From contig JAHEIA010000256.1 of the NCBI GenBank assembly GCA_024639625.1, forward strand, positions 1 to 5,348: 5,348 bases of DNA. Reading direction: 5' to 3'. The translations under genes were made by a program, and so were the position numbers. Of the stretch, positions 1-5,348 are shown in pieces; the first letter of the stretch is position 1, and every line of letters begins with the position of its first letter. This DNA comes from Chromatiales bacterium (GTDB taxonomy: Bacteria > Pseudomonadota > Gammaproteobacteria > Chromatiales > Chromatiaceae). Below the pieces are notes generated by a model that ran no database searches, was not told where the DNA came from, and saw nothing but the letters and a program-made list of their open reading frames with translations.

Positions 1-1565
1 CCCCAAGGGCCGTGGAACCCTTGTCCGATCTCTGCCAGTACGTCGTGCTGCGGGGCAACGTAGATCGAGCCGGCGAACCAGTCGCCGAACAACATCGGCC
101 CGACCGTAAGCCAGCCAATGACCACCGACGGGATCGCCAGCAGGATCAAGGGCACAGTGACTACCAGCGGCGACTCGTGCAGGTGCCCCTTGGCGTGCTC
201 GTCCCGCGGCCCTTCGCCATGGAACACGAGGAAGAACATGCGAAAGCTGTACAAGGCCGTTACAAACACACCGAAAAGCACCAGCACGTACGCGTACCCC
301 GCACCCGGTGTGTTCGAATGGTGCACCGCCTCGATGATCGCGTCCTTGGAGAAGAATCCGGAGAAGCCTGGCGTCCCGATCAGGGCCAACGAGCCGAGCA
401 GTGCGGTAATCCACGTGACCGGCATGTATCTCCTGAGACCGCCCATATTGCGAATATCCTGATCATGATGCATGCCGATGATCACGGACCCGGCAGCCAG
501 GAACAGCAGGGCTTTGAAAAACGCATGGGTCATCAAGTGGAATACCCCGGCAGCGTAGGCGGAAGCACCTAGAGCCACCGTCATGTAACCGAGCTGTGAA
601 AGAGTCGAATAGGCGACTACCCGCTTGATGTCGTTCTGCACGACACCGATCAGGCCGGTGAAAAACGCGGTGGTAGCACCGATCACCAGGACAAAGCTGA
701 GGGCGCTCTCCGAGAGCTCATAAAGGGGCGACATGCGCGCCACCATGAAGATGCCGGCCGTCACCATGGTTGCCGCGTGGATCAGCGCAGAGATCGGAGT
801 CGGACCTTCCATCGAATCAGGCAACCACACATGCAGCGGTACCTGGGCGGATTTCCCCATGGCCCCGATGAACAGCAGGATGCAGATGACTGTCATCAGG
901 GACCAGCTCTTGTCACCCCAGATCTGAATTTGGGCGTCTGCCAGTGCCGGCGCTTGAGCGAAGGTCTCGGCATAATCCAGAGTATTGAAGTACATCGCGA
1001 CCGCGGCGATGCCGAGCACGAAACCGAAATCACCCACCCGGTTGACCAGGAAGGCTTTGAGATTGGCGAAGATCGCCGATTCGCGTTTGAAATAGAAGCC
1101 GATCAAGAGATAGGAGACCAACCCCACGGCCTCCCAGCCGAAGAACAGCTGCAGGAAGTTGTTGGACATCACCAACATCAACATCGAAAAGGTGAACAAG
1201 GCGATATAGCTGAAGAAACGCTGGTATCCTTCTTCGTGCGCCATATAGCCAATGGTGTAAATGTGCACCATGAGCGAGACGAAGGTCACCACGCTGATCA
1301 TCATCGCGGTGAGCTTGTCGACCAGGAAACCGACCTCAAAGCGCAGACCGTCGCTCACCATCCATGTGTAGAGCGAGCTGTTGTAGACCGGCTCGCCATC
1401 GAAGGCGAAACGCTTCAGTACATAGAGGGATAGGACACAGGAGATGGCCACCCCGGCGATGGTCACCCAATGGGCCACCGGGCGTTCGATCCAGCGGCAC
1501 CAGAGACCGGCGACCACGGCCCCGATCAAGGGGGCCAGAACGATGGCGAGATAGATCTTTTCCAT
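1..1565 (-). CDS. nuoL: NADH-quinone oxidoreductase subunit L (NuoL), 3' end missing
   Basis: This is the distal antiporter-like, proton-pumping subunit of the complex I membrane arm. From ATG at 1565 the frame stays open to the window edge, giving 521 codons plus 2 bases. The family is usually about 610-680 residues, so the last helices and the long lateral helix lie outside. The N-terminal antiporter domain covers roughly residues 65-130 and the main antiporter domain roughly 135-420. Residues matching the functional set in E. coli are present: E145 (in GWEAVGLVSYLLIGF), D179, K238 (in GKSAQVPLHVWLPD), H263 (in ALIHAATMVTAG), H343 and H347 (in FHLMTHAFFKALLF), K351, and K407/D408 in FSGFFSKDAI. 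A His-rich loop, DEHAKGHLHESP, sits near residues 455-466. The start lies 9 nt after the nuoK stop, with a weak AAGAGA-like ribosome binding site. Identification is secure. Only the missing C-terminus limits the call. Confidence 0.97.
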   Translation of the reverse strand, partial: MEKIYLAIVLAPLIGAVVAGLWCRWIERPVAHWVTIAGVAISCVLSLYVLKRFAFDGEPVYNSSLYTWMVSDGLRFEVGFLVDKLTAMMISVVTFVSLMVHIYTIGYMAHEEGYQRFFSYIALFTFSMLMLVMSNNFLQLFFGWEAVGLVSYLLIGFYFKRESAIFANLKAFLVNRVGDFGFVLGIAAVAMYFNTLDYAETFAQAPALADAQIQIWGDKSWSLMTVICILLFIGAMGKSAQVPLHVWLPDSMEGPTPISALIHAATMVTAGIFMVARMSPLYELSESALSFVLVIGATTAFFTGLIGVVQNDIKRVVAYSTLSQLGYMTVALGASAYAAGVFHLMTHAFFKALLFLAAGSVIIGMHHDQDIRNMGGLRRYMPVTWITALLGSLALIGTPGFSGFFSKDAIIEAVHHSNTPGAGYAYVLVLFGVFVTALYSFRMFFLVFHGEGPRDEHAKGHLHESPLVVTVPLILLAIPSVVIGWLTVGPMLFGDWFAGSIYVAPQHDVLAEIGQGFHGPW

Positions 1566-1574
1566 GGTGTTCTC

Positions 1575-1880
1575 TTAACCCTTCAGCGAATCCAGGTCCT
1601 GAACGTTGATGGTCTGCCGATTGCGGAACAGTACAACCAGGATGGCGAGGCCGATCGCCGCCTCTGCTGCCGCCACGGTGAGGATGAAAAACACGAACAC
1701 CTGACCGGATGTGTCCTGCAGGAAATGCGCGAATGCGACGAAATTCAGGTTGACTGCCAGCAGCATGAGTTCGATACACATGAGCAGCAGAATCACGTTC
1801 TTTCGATTAAGAAAAATTCCTGCGACGCTGATCGCAAACAAGATGGCGCCGAGGATCAGATAATCGGATAGCGCGATCAT
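1575..1880 (-). CDS. nuoK: NADH-quinone oxidoreductase subunit K (NuoK)
   Basis: NuoK is a small subunit of the complex I membrane arm, homologous to mitochondrial ND4L. It carries part of the hydrophilic proton-transfer axis between NuoH/J and the antiporter-like subunits. The product is 101 residues, the normal length, with three hydrophobic helices at about residues 4-23, 29-50 and 60-85. Both conserved buried glutamates are visible: E37 in [12 protein letters not shown] and E73 in [13 protein letters not shown]. These match E36 and E72 of E. coli, which family knowledge ties to proton pumping. The ATG overlaps the nuoJ TGA in an ATGA, implying translational coupling. An AAGGTG ribosome binding site at 1889-1894 lies inside the end of nuoJ, 8 nt before the start. 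Nothing is unusual in the sequence. Confidence 0.98.
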   Translation of the reverse strand: MIALSDYLILGAILFAISVAGIFLNRKNVILLLMCIELMLLAVNLNFVAFAHFLQDTSGQVFVFFILTVAAAEAAIGLAILVVLFRNRQTINVQDLDSLKG

Positions 1881-2488
1881 TTCTGTGGCACCTTTTCTTC
1901 CGCCGGCATCTTGACCATCCGTACGCGGTCACCCCGGCGAATCGCGACCTGAGAGGAGGGGTTCTGGTATTTCGTTGTCGGACGGCGACGCAGGGTCAGA
2001 CCGATTGCTGCGATGATCGCCACCAGCAGTATCACCGCGGCGATTTCGAACGGATACACGTACACCGTGTACAGCAGGGTGCCGAGGTCCGCGGTATTGC
2101 TGTATTCCGCGCCGTGCCGAGCCGGCGCCGCATACTTCTCGAGCCCAAAATACCGCGGGCCCACCACCATGATCATGGCCGCCGCCATGCCCACGGCAAC
2201 CAGCAAACCGACCGGAAGATAACGGATAAAACCGGCACGCAGGGCCGCCAGATCGATGTCGAGCATCATCACGACGAACAGAAACAGCACCATCACCGCC
2301 CCGACGTAGACCAACACCAGTGTCACCGCCAAAAATTCGGCCTCGAGAAGCAGCCACAAACCGGCGCTGCTGAAAAAGGCCAAAACGAGAAACAACACCG
2401 AGTGAACCGGGTTACGGCGTGTAATGACCATGGTCGCGGCAAAGATAAGGACTGCCGCAAAGAGATAAAATAGAAACTTTTCGAACAT
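1877..2488 (-). CDS. nuoJ: NADH-quinone oxidoreductase subunit J (NuoJ)
   Basis: NuoJ is a membrane-arm subunit homologous to mitochondrial ND6, sitting between NuoH and NuoK. The product is 203 residues with five predicted transmembrane segments at about 5-22, 29-49, 53-76, 90-110 and 144-166. The signature [17 protein letters not shown] begins at Y61. It corresponds to the third helix, which in known structures carries the pi-bulge associated with coupling. The loop between helices 4 and 5 (about 111-143) is hydrophilic. The last 37 residues or so form a basic soluble tail ([19 protein letters not shown] and onward), which I recall as common in beta/gammaproteobacterial NuoJ. The ATG lies 29 nt after the nuoI stop, behind a GGGGCGGA-like ribosome binding site at 2495-2502 that leaves a 6-nt spacer. 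The stop overlaps the nuoK start by 4 nt. Confidence 0.97.
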   Translation of the reverse strand: MFEKFLFYLFAAVLIFAATMVITRRNPVHSVLFLVLAFFSSAGLWLLLEAEFLAVTLVLVYVGAVMVLFLFVVMMLDIDLAALRAGFIRYLPVGLLVAVGMAAAMIMVVGPRYFGLEKYAAPARHGAEYSNTADLGTLLYTVYVYPFEIAAVILLVAIIAAIGLTLRRRPTTKYQNPSSQVAIRRGDRVRMVKMPAEEKVPQK

Positions 2489-2517
2489 CGTCGTTCCGCC
2501 CCGTACCGAGTTTCGCC

Positions 2518-3009
2518 CTATCGATAAGGCGCCTGAACCTCACGGTCTTTCGCCAACTGCGCCTCGTAACGGTCGCCGATCGCGAGCAACATCTCCTTGG
2601 TCATGATATTTTCGCCCTGGTTCTCGAAGTGATACTCGAACACCGACGTTTCGACGATGGAATCCACAGGACAGGATTCCTCACAGAAACCGCAGTAGAT
2701 GCACTTGAATAGGTCGATATCATAACGAGTGGTGCGCCGCGACCCGTCGTCACGCGGCTCGGCTTCGATGGTAATCGCCAACGCGGGACAGACCGCTTCG
2801 CACAACTTGCATGCGATGCAACGCTCCTCCCCGTTCGGGTAGCGACGCAACGCGTGCAAGCCACGGAAGCGCGGCGAAATCGGCGTCTTCTCCTCCGGGT
2901 ACTGGATGGTGATCTTGCGCGCGAACAGATACCGGCCGGTGAGGCGCAAGCCGCGGAAAAGCTCGAGGAGAAACAGACTGTTGAAATAGTTCTGGAAGGT
3001 CTTGAGCAT
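2518..3009 (-). CDS. nuoI: NADH-quinone oxidoreductase subunit I (NuoI), 2x[4Fe-4S] ferredoxin-type
   Basis: NuoI is the peripheral-arm subunit (homologous to TYKY/NDUFS8) that holds Fe-S clusters N6a and N6b and passes electrons toward N2 and quinone. Counting from ATG at 3009, the protein has 163 residues, typical for proteobacteria. An amphipathic N-terminal region (about 1-35) would dock on NuoH. Two ferredoxin motifs follow: [12 protein letters not shown] with C64, C67, C70 and C74, and [12 protein letters not shown] with C103, C106, C109 and C113. By family knowledge, three cysteines of each motif plus the fourth of the other ligate each cluster, so all eight ligands are present. The conserved block [19 protein letters not shown] precedes the first motif. 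An in-frame GTG at 3012 would add one Met. ATG is preferred because GAGG at 3018-3021 lies 8 nt from it. The start overlaps the nuoH TGA. Confidence 0.97.
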   Translation of the reverse strand: MLKTFQNYFNSLFLLELFRGLRLTGRYLFARKITIQYPEEKTPISPRFRGLHALRRYPNGEERCIACKLCEAVCPALAITIEAEPRDDGSRRTTRYDIDLFKCIYCGFCEESCPVDSIVETSVFEYHFENQGENIMTKEMLLAIGDRYEAQLAKDREVQAPYR

Positions 3010-4130
3010 CACCGTGTCCTCAACATTCCCGCCAGCCAGTTGCCTGCCAAATAGACCAGGGCGACCACACCGACCCAGGTTCCCAACGAGGTCATGGGCG
3101 CTTCATAGACAACGGCCGCCGCCACCACCACGATCCAGAGGATCGTTATCGGAATAAACACCTTCCAACCGAGCCGCATGATCTGATCGTAGCGGTAACG
3201 CGGGAAGGTGGCACGCAGCCAGAGAAAGGTGAATGCGAAGAACGCGGTCTTTGCCAGTAACCAGGCAATGCCCGGCACCCACGAGAACCAGTCCTGCAGC
3301 GGGGTGCCCTGAAACGGGGAAAGCCAACCGCCGAAGAACAGCACCACGGTGAGAGCGGAAATCAACAGCATGTTGGCGTATTCCGCAAGGAAATAGGTGC
3401 TGAAAAGCATGCCGGAATACTCGACGTGAAAGCCGGCTACGATTTCCGATTCCCCCTCCGCTACGTCGAACGGCGCGCGATTGGTCTCCGCGACTCCCGA
3501 GATGTAGTAGATCAAAAACAAAGGCAGCAACGGCAACCAGAACCAGTGCAGAATCCCGCCTTCTTGCGCGCGGATGATCTCGCCCAGGTTAAGGCTGCCG
3601 GCGGCGACGATCACCCCCACCAGCGCGAAACCCATGGCGATCTCGTAGGCCACCACCTGGGCGGCGGAACGCATGGCGCCAAGCAGTGCATACTTCGAAT
3701 TGGATGCCCAGCCACCGATGATGATCCCGTAAACCCCCATCGACGCGATCGCCAGGACATACAGCAAACCGGCATTCACGTCCGCCAGGACCAAGTGGGC
3801 GTCGAAGGGGAATACCGCCCAGGCGGCCAGCGCCGTGGCGATGGAGATCACGGGCGCCAGGATGAACAGAAACAGGTTCGCCCCGGACGGCAGCACGATC
3901 TCCTTGAACATCAACTTGACCGCATCGGCGATCGGCTGCAACCAGCCACGCGGCCCGACGCGGTTGGGACCGATGCGGATCTGCATGTAGCCGATGATCT
4001 TGCGCTCCGCGTACGTGTAGTAGGCCACGCAGAGCATCAGCGGGGCTAGAATGGCAACGATCTTGATCAGGATGGCGATCAGCGGCCAATCTTGATTCAA
4101 GGTATCCCAGAGAGCGACGACGAAGTCCAT
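3009..4130 (-). CDS. nuoH: NADH-quinone oxidoreductase subunit H (NuoH)
   Basis: NuoH is the membrane subunit (homologous to ND1) at the junction of the two arms. It forms much of the quinone chamber and the entry to the proton path. The product is 373 residues. Signature blocks are intact: [20 protein letters not shown] (41-60), [19 protein letters not shown] (140-158) with E163 in AYEIAMG, and the acidic quinone-site loop [20 protein letters not shown] (214-233) followed by [26 protein letters not shown] (306-323) leads into helix 8. Hydrophobic segments fit the usual eight helices up to about residue 343. A further hydrophobic stretch at 351-369 makes the protein longer than E. coli NuoH (325 residues). 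The ATG lies 4 nt after the nuoG stop, with AAGGG at 4138-4142 inside the end of nuoG. The TGA overlaps the nuoI start. Confidence 0.98.
   Translation of the reverse strand: MDFVVALWDTLNQDWPLIAILIKIVAILAPLMLCVAYYTYAERKIIGYMQIRIGPNRVGPRGWLQPIADAVKLMFKEIVLPSGANLFLFILAPVISIATALAAWAVFPFDAHLVLADVNAGLLYVLAIASMGVYGIIIGGWASNSKYALLGAMRSAAQVVAYEIAMGFALVGVIVAAGSLNLGEIIRAQEGGILHWFWLPLLPLFLIYYISGVAETNRAPFDVAEGESEIVAGFHVEYSGMLFSTYFLAEYANMLLISALTVVLFFGGWLSPFQGTPLQDWFSWVPGIAWLLAKTAFFAFTFLWLRATFPRYRYDQIMRLGWKVFIPITILWIVVVAAAVVYEAPMTSLGTWVGVVALVYLAGNWLAGMLRTR
3018..3021 (-). promoter_or_regulatory. ribosome binding site of nuoI (decides its start)
   Basis: GAGG on the minus strand lies inside the last codons of nuoH. 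It is 8 nt before the ATG at 3009 and 5 nt before the overlapping in-frame GTG at 3012. Usual Shine-Dalgarno spacing favours the ATG. The TGA of nuoH is embedded in GTGATG, so ribosomes finishing nuoH could restart directly on nuoI. Confidence 0.6.
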
Positions 4131-4134
4131 AGGC

Positions 4135-5348
4135 CTACCCTTTCTCGAGCGTCACCGTACCGAAGGGATTACCGAGGTCTTCGGTACCCGGTACGGCAGC
4201 GGGTACGCCGACGCAGCCGTCGGGCAACCCGGGATCAATTACCAGCGGCATCGCCACCCTGACGCCATCCTGGCCCACCGTCACCCGCTGAGCCCCGGCC
4301 AGCCCTAGCTTCTCCGCCTGCTGCTCATTCAATCGTATGCTGGCCGCATCACCCTCCACGGTCTGCTGCAGTGCTGCGGCCCGGCGCACCAACGGATCCA
4401 CCGCGTAGATCGGTACTTCTCCGATGCGGATCAGCTCGCCGGCTGCGAAACGCAGTTCTCCTATGCCCGAGCTGTCCACGCGGTTGCCCTCCAGGGGCCC
4501 GCAGAGGGCGGCCAACTCGTCGCGCACCTGCTCCGAATGGACATATTCGAATCCGGGCAGGTCGAGCAGGTTACCCAGAACCCGCAACACCTTCCATGCC
4601 GGGCGGGCCTCACCCGGCGGGCTCACGGCGCCGGAAAAACCTTGCCAGCGCCCCTCGGCGTTGACAAAAGTGCCGGAGGTTTCCGGGAACAGTCCCACCG
4701 GCAGCATCACGTGTGCGCATTCCTCCAGCGACGGGCTGCGATACGCGGTGAGCGCCACGACACAATTCGCTTTGGCAAACGCCTCGTGGGCGAGGCGAGG
4801 GTTCCAGAAATCGAACCCCGGTTCCGCGCCGAGCAGCAGATAGGCGGCGCGCGGGCGCGTCAGCATATCCAGGGCGTCGCTCCCGGCCCGCTCGACACGC
4901 GAACCGCCGGGGCCGCATTGCGGCAGCGCCCCTGCCAGGCATGCGCCAACGCTGTTGGCCTCGGGAATCGCTCCGAGTACGCAGCCAGCGGCCTGCGCGA
5001 TCGCTGCGCCGAGGTCGCGCAACACGGCATAGTCGGGATGCGCCCTGCCCAGGGCGCCGATGAATACCGCCCCTTGCCCCGCTTCCGCCAGCACCCGGGC
5101 AATCTGTTTTTCTTCCGAGCCCGGCTTAGCGGACCCGATCAACTTGCCCGCTATTCCCTTTGCCTTGGCCTTGAGCGCCTTACCGATCGCGGCGAGAGCA
5201 GCCGCCATCTCCTGCGGCCCGCAGGCAACCTGGGTAGCGGGGTAGTTCAATTCATAGCGCCGAGGATTTACCAAGGCGACGGCAGCCCCGGCCAGGGCCG
5301 CTTTACGCAGCCGGTGGTTAAGCAGCGGTTGCTCCTTGCGCAGGTTGC
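4135..5348 (-). CDS. nuoG: NADH-quinone oxidoreductase subunit G (NuoG), C-terminal part; 5' end missing
   Basis: This is the large Fe-S subunit of the complex I peripheral arm. Only the last 403 codons are present, so the N-terminal [2Fe-2S]/[4Fe-4S] cluster domain, roughly the first half, lies beyond the high-coordinate edge. The frame is open from the edge ([20 protein letters not shown]) to TAG at 4135-4137. TTG at 5272-5274 is an internal leucine, not the start. The visible part is the molybdopterin-oxidoreductase-like fold. It has [15 protein letters not shown] at about fragment residues 170-184 and the family signature [16 protein letters not shown] at about 222-237. A small C-terminal barrel-like domain (about 335-400) ends [12 protein letters not shown]. 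By family knowledge this domain is structural in most NuoG proteins and binds no molybdenum. An Ala/Lys-rich stretch at about 50-72 looks like a variable connecting segment. The stop lies 4 nt before nuoH. Confidence 0.96.
   Translation of the reverse strand, partial: NLRKEQPLLNHRLRKAALAGAAVALVNPRRYELNYPATQVACGPQEMAAALAAIGKALKAKAKGIAGKLIGSAKPGSEEKQIARVLAEAGQGAVFIGALGRAHPDYAVLRDLGAAIAQAAGCVLGAIPEANSVGACLAGALPQCGPGGSRVERAGSDALDMLTRPRAAYLLLGAEPGFDFWNPRLAHEAFAKANCVVALTAYRSPSLEECAHVMLPVGLFPETSGTFVNAEGRWQGFSGAVSPPGEARPAWKVLRVLGNLLDLPGFEYVHSEQVRDELAALCGPLEGNRVDSSGIGELRFAAGELIRIGEVPIYAVDPLVRRAAALQQTVEGDAASIRLNEQQAEKLGLAGAQRVTVGQDGVRVAMPLVIDPGLPDGCVGVPAAVPGTEDLGNPFGTVTLEKG
4157..4187 (-). repeat. 9-bp perfect inverted repeat near the 3' end of nuoG
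   Basis: The arms GTACCGAAG (4157-4165) and CTTCGGTAC (4179-4187) are perfect reverse complements separated by 13 bases. In the nuo transcript they could form a stem-loop. It would end about 15 nt upstream of the AAGGG ribosome binding site of nuoH and about 20 nt upstream of the nuoG stop. The arms lie inside codons for [11 protein letters not shown], so protein constraint alone may explain them. No U-tract follows, so this is not a rho-independent terminator. The pairing is seen directly; any function is conjecture. Confidence 0.4.

Noticed and set aside
461..483. Inverted GATCAT...ATGATC motif in nuoL
   Set aside because: It arises from the codons of the conserved GMHHDQD segment. The arms are only 6 bp, with no sign of regulatory context.
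12..572. Plus-strand ORF of 186 codons opposite the 3' part of nuoL
   Set aside because: It is an antisense shadow of a hydrophobic gene with His/Gln/Arg-rich low-complexity content and no family resemblance.
777..1433. Long plus-strand ORF of 218 codons opposite nuoL, rich in His, Gln, Asp and Glu
   Set aside because: It is the in-register antisense of nuoL. Leu CTG/CTC, Ile ATC, Val GTC and Met ATG codons read backwards as Gln/Glu, Asp, Asp and His, which explains both the odd composition and the lack of stops. nuoL itself is fully supported on the other strand.
1336..1779. Minus-strand ORF of 147 codons spanning the nuoK-nuoL junction in another frame
   Set aside because: It overlaps nuoK and the nuoL start out of frame, is Arg/Gly/His-rich as expected of a frame shadow in GC-rich DNA, and matches nothing recognisable.
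1877..1990. Basic hydrophilic C-terminal tail of NuoJ as a possible fusion or novel domain
   Set aside because: A tail of this length and character ([18 protein letters not shown]) is, as I recall, a usual feature of beta/gammaproteobacterial NuoJ rather than an addition specific to this genome.
2060..2072. Near-palindrome GTACAC-C-GTGTAC inside nuoJ
   Set aside because: It falls on codons for Tyr-Thr-Val-Tyr-Val, whose alternating composition produces such symmetry by chance. It is short, intragenic and not repeated elsewhere.
2489..2517. The 29-nt nuoI-nuoJ gap, the largest in the window, as a possible promoter or terminator
   Set aside because: It contains only a plausible ribosome binding site for nuoJ. 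There is no hairpin with a U-tract and no recognisable -10/-35 pair.
3426..4049. Plus-strand ORF of 207 codons opposite nuoH, rich in Gln, Arg, Asp and His
   Set aside because: It has the same antisense-shadow composition and no recognisable domain, and lies entirely within the well-conserved nuoH.

Overview
The window is a contiguous stretch of a bacterial respiratory complex I (NADH:quinone oxidoreductase, type I NDH) operon. All genes lie on the minus strand, so transcription runs from high to low coordinates. In that order they are nuoG (3' part only, 5348 to 4135), nuoH (4130-3009), nuoI (3009-2518), nuoJ (2488-1877), nuoK (1880-1575) and nuoL (from 1565, running off the low-coordinate edge). 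This is the canonical proteobacterial order G-H-I-J-K-L. Every reading frame is open and carries its family hallmarks. I traced nuoL by hand from its ATG to the window edge and found no frameshift or internal stop.

The genes are packed tightly. nuoG and nuoH are 4 nt apart, nuoH and nuoI overlap at the stop/start, nuoI and nuoJ are 28-29 nt apart, nuoJ and nuoK share an ATGA, and nuoK and nuoL are 9 nt apart. No intergenic gap is large enough to hold another gene. I see no internal promoter, terminator, tRNA, mobile element or CRISPR array. The arrangement implies one polycistronic mRNA with translational coupling.

Together the genes cover three parts of the enzyme. NuoG (C-terminal molybdopterin-oxidoreductase-like domain) and NuoI (two [4Fe-4S] clusters, N6a/N6b) belong to the peripheral electron-transfer arm. 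NuoH forms the junction with the membrane and helps shape the quinone site. NuoJ, NuoK and NuoL form the proton-translocating membrane arm. Electrons from NADH pass along the Fe-S chain through NuoG and NuoI to quinone at the NuoH interface, and the energy released drives proton pumping through the H/J/K/L chain.

The DNA is GC-rich. The NuoI, NuoH, NuoJ and NuoL sequences look like those of beta/gammaproteobacteria: a 163-residue NuoI, and a NuoJ with a conserved basic tail. My guess is a gammaproteobacterium of Chromatiales-like affinity or a related betaproteobacterium, but this comes from remembered family resemblance, not a search. I regard this as an ordinary housekeeping region. The few points worth a second look are an apparent extra hydrophobic helix at the NuoH C-terminus, a perfect 9-bp inverted repeat at the end of nuoG just upstream of the nuoH ribosome binding site, and the ambiguous GTG/ATG start of nuoI.
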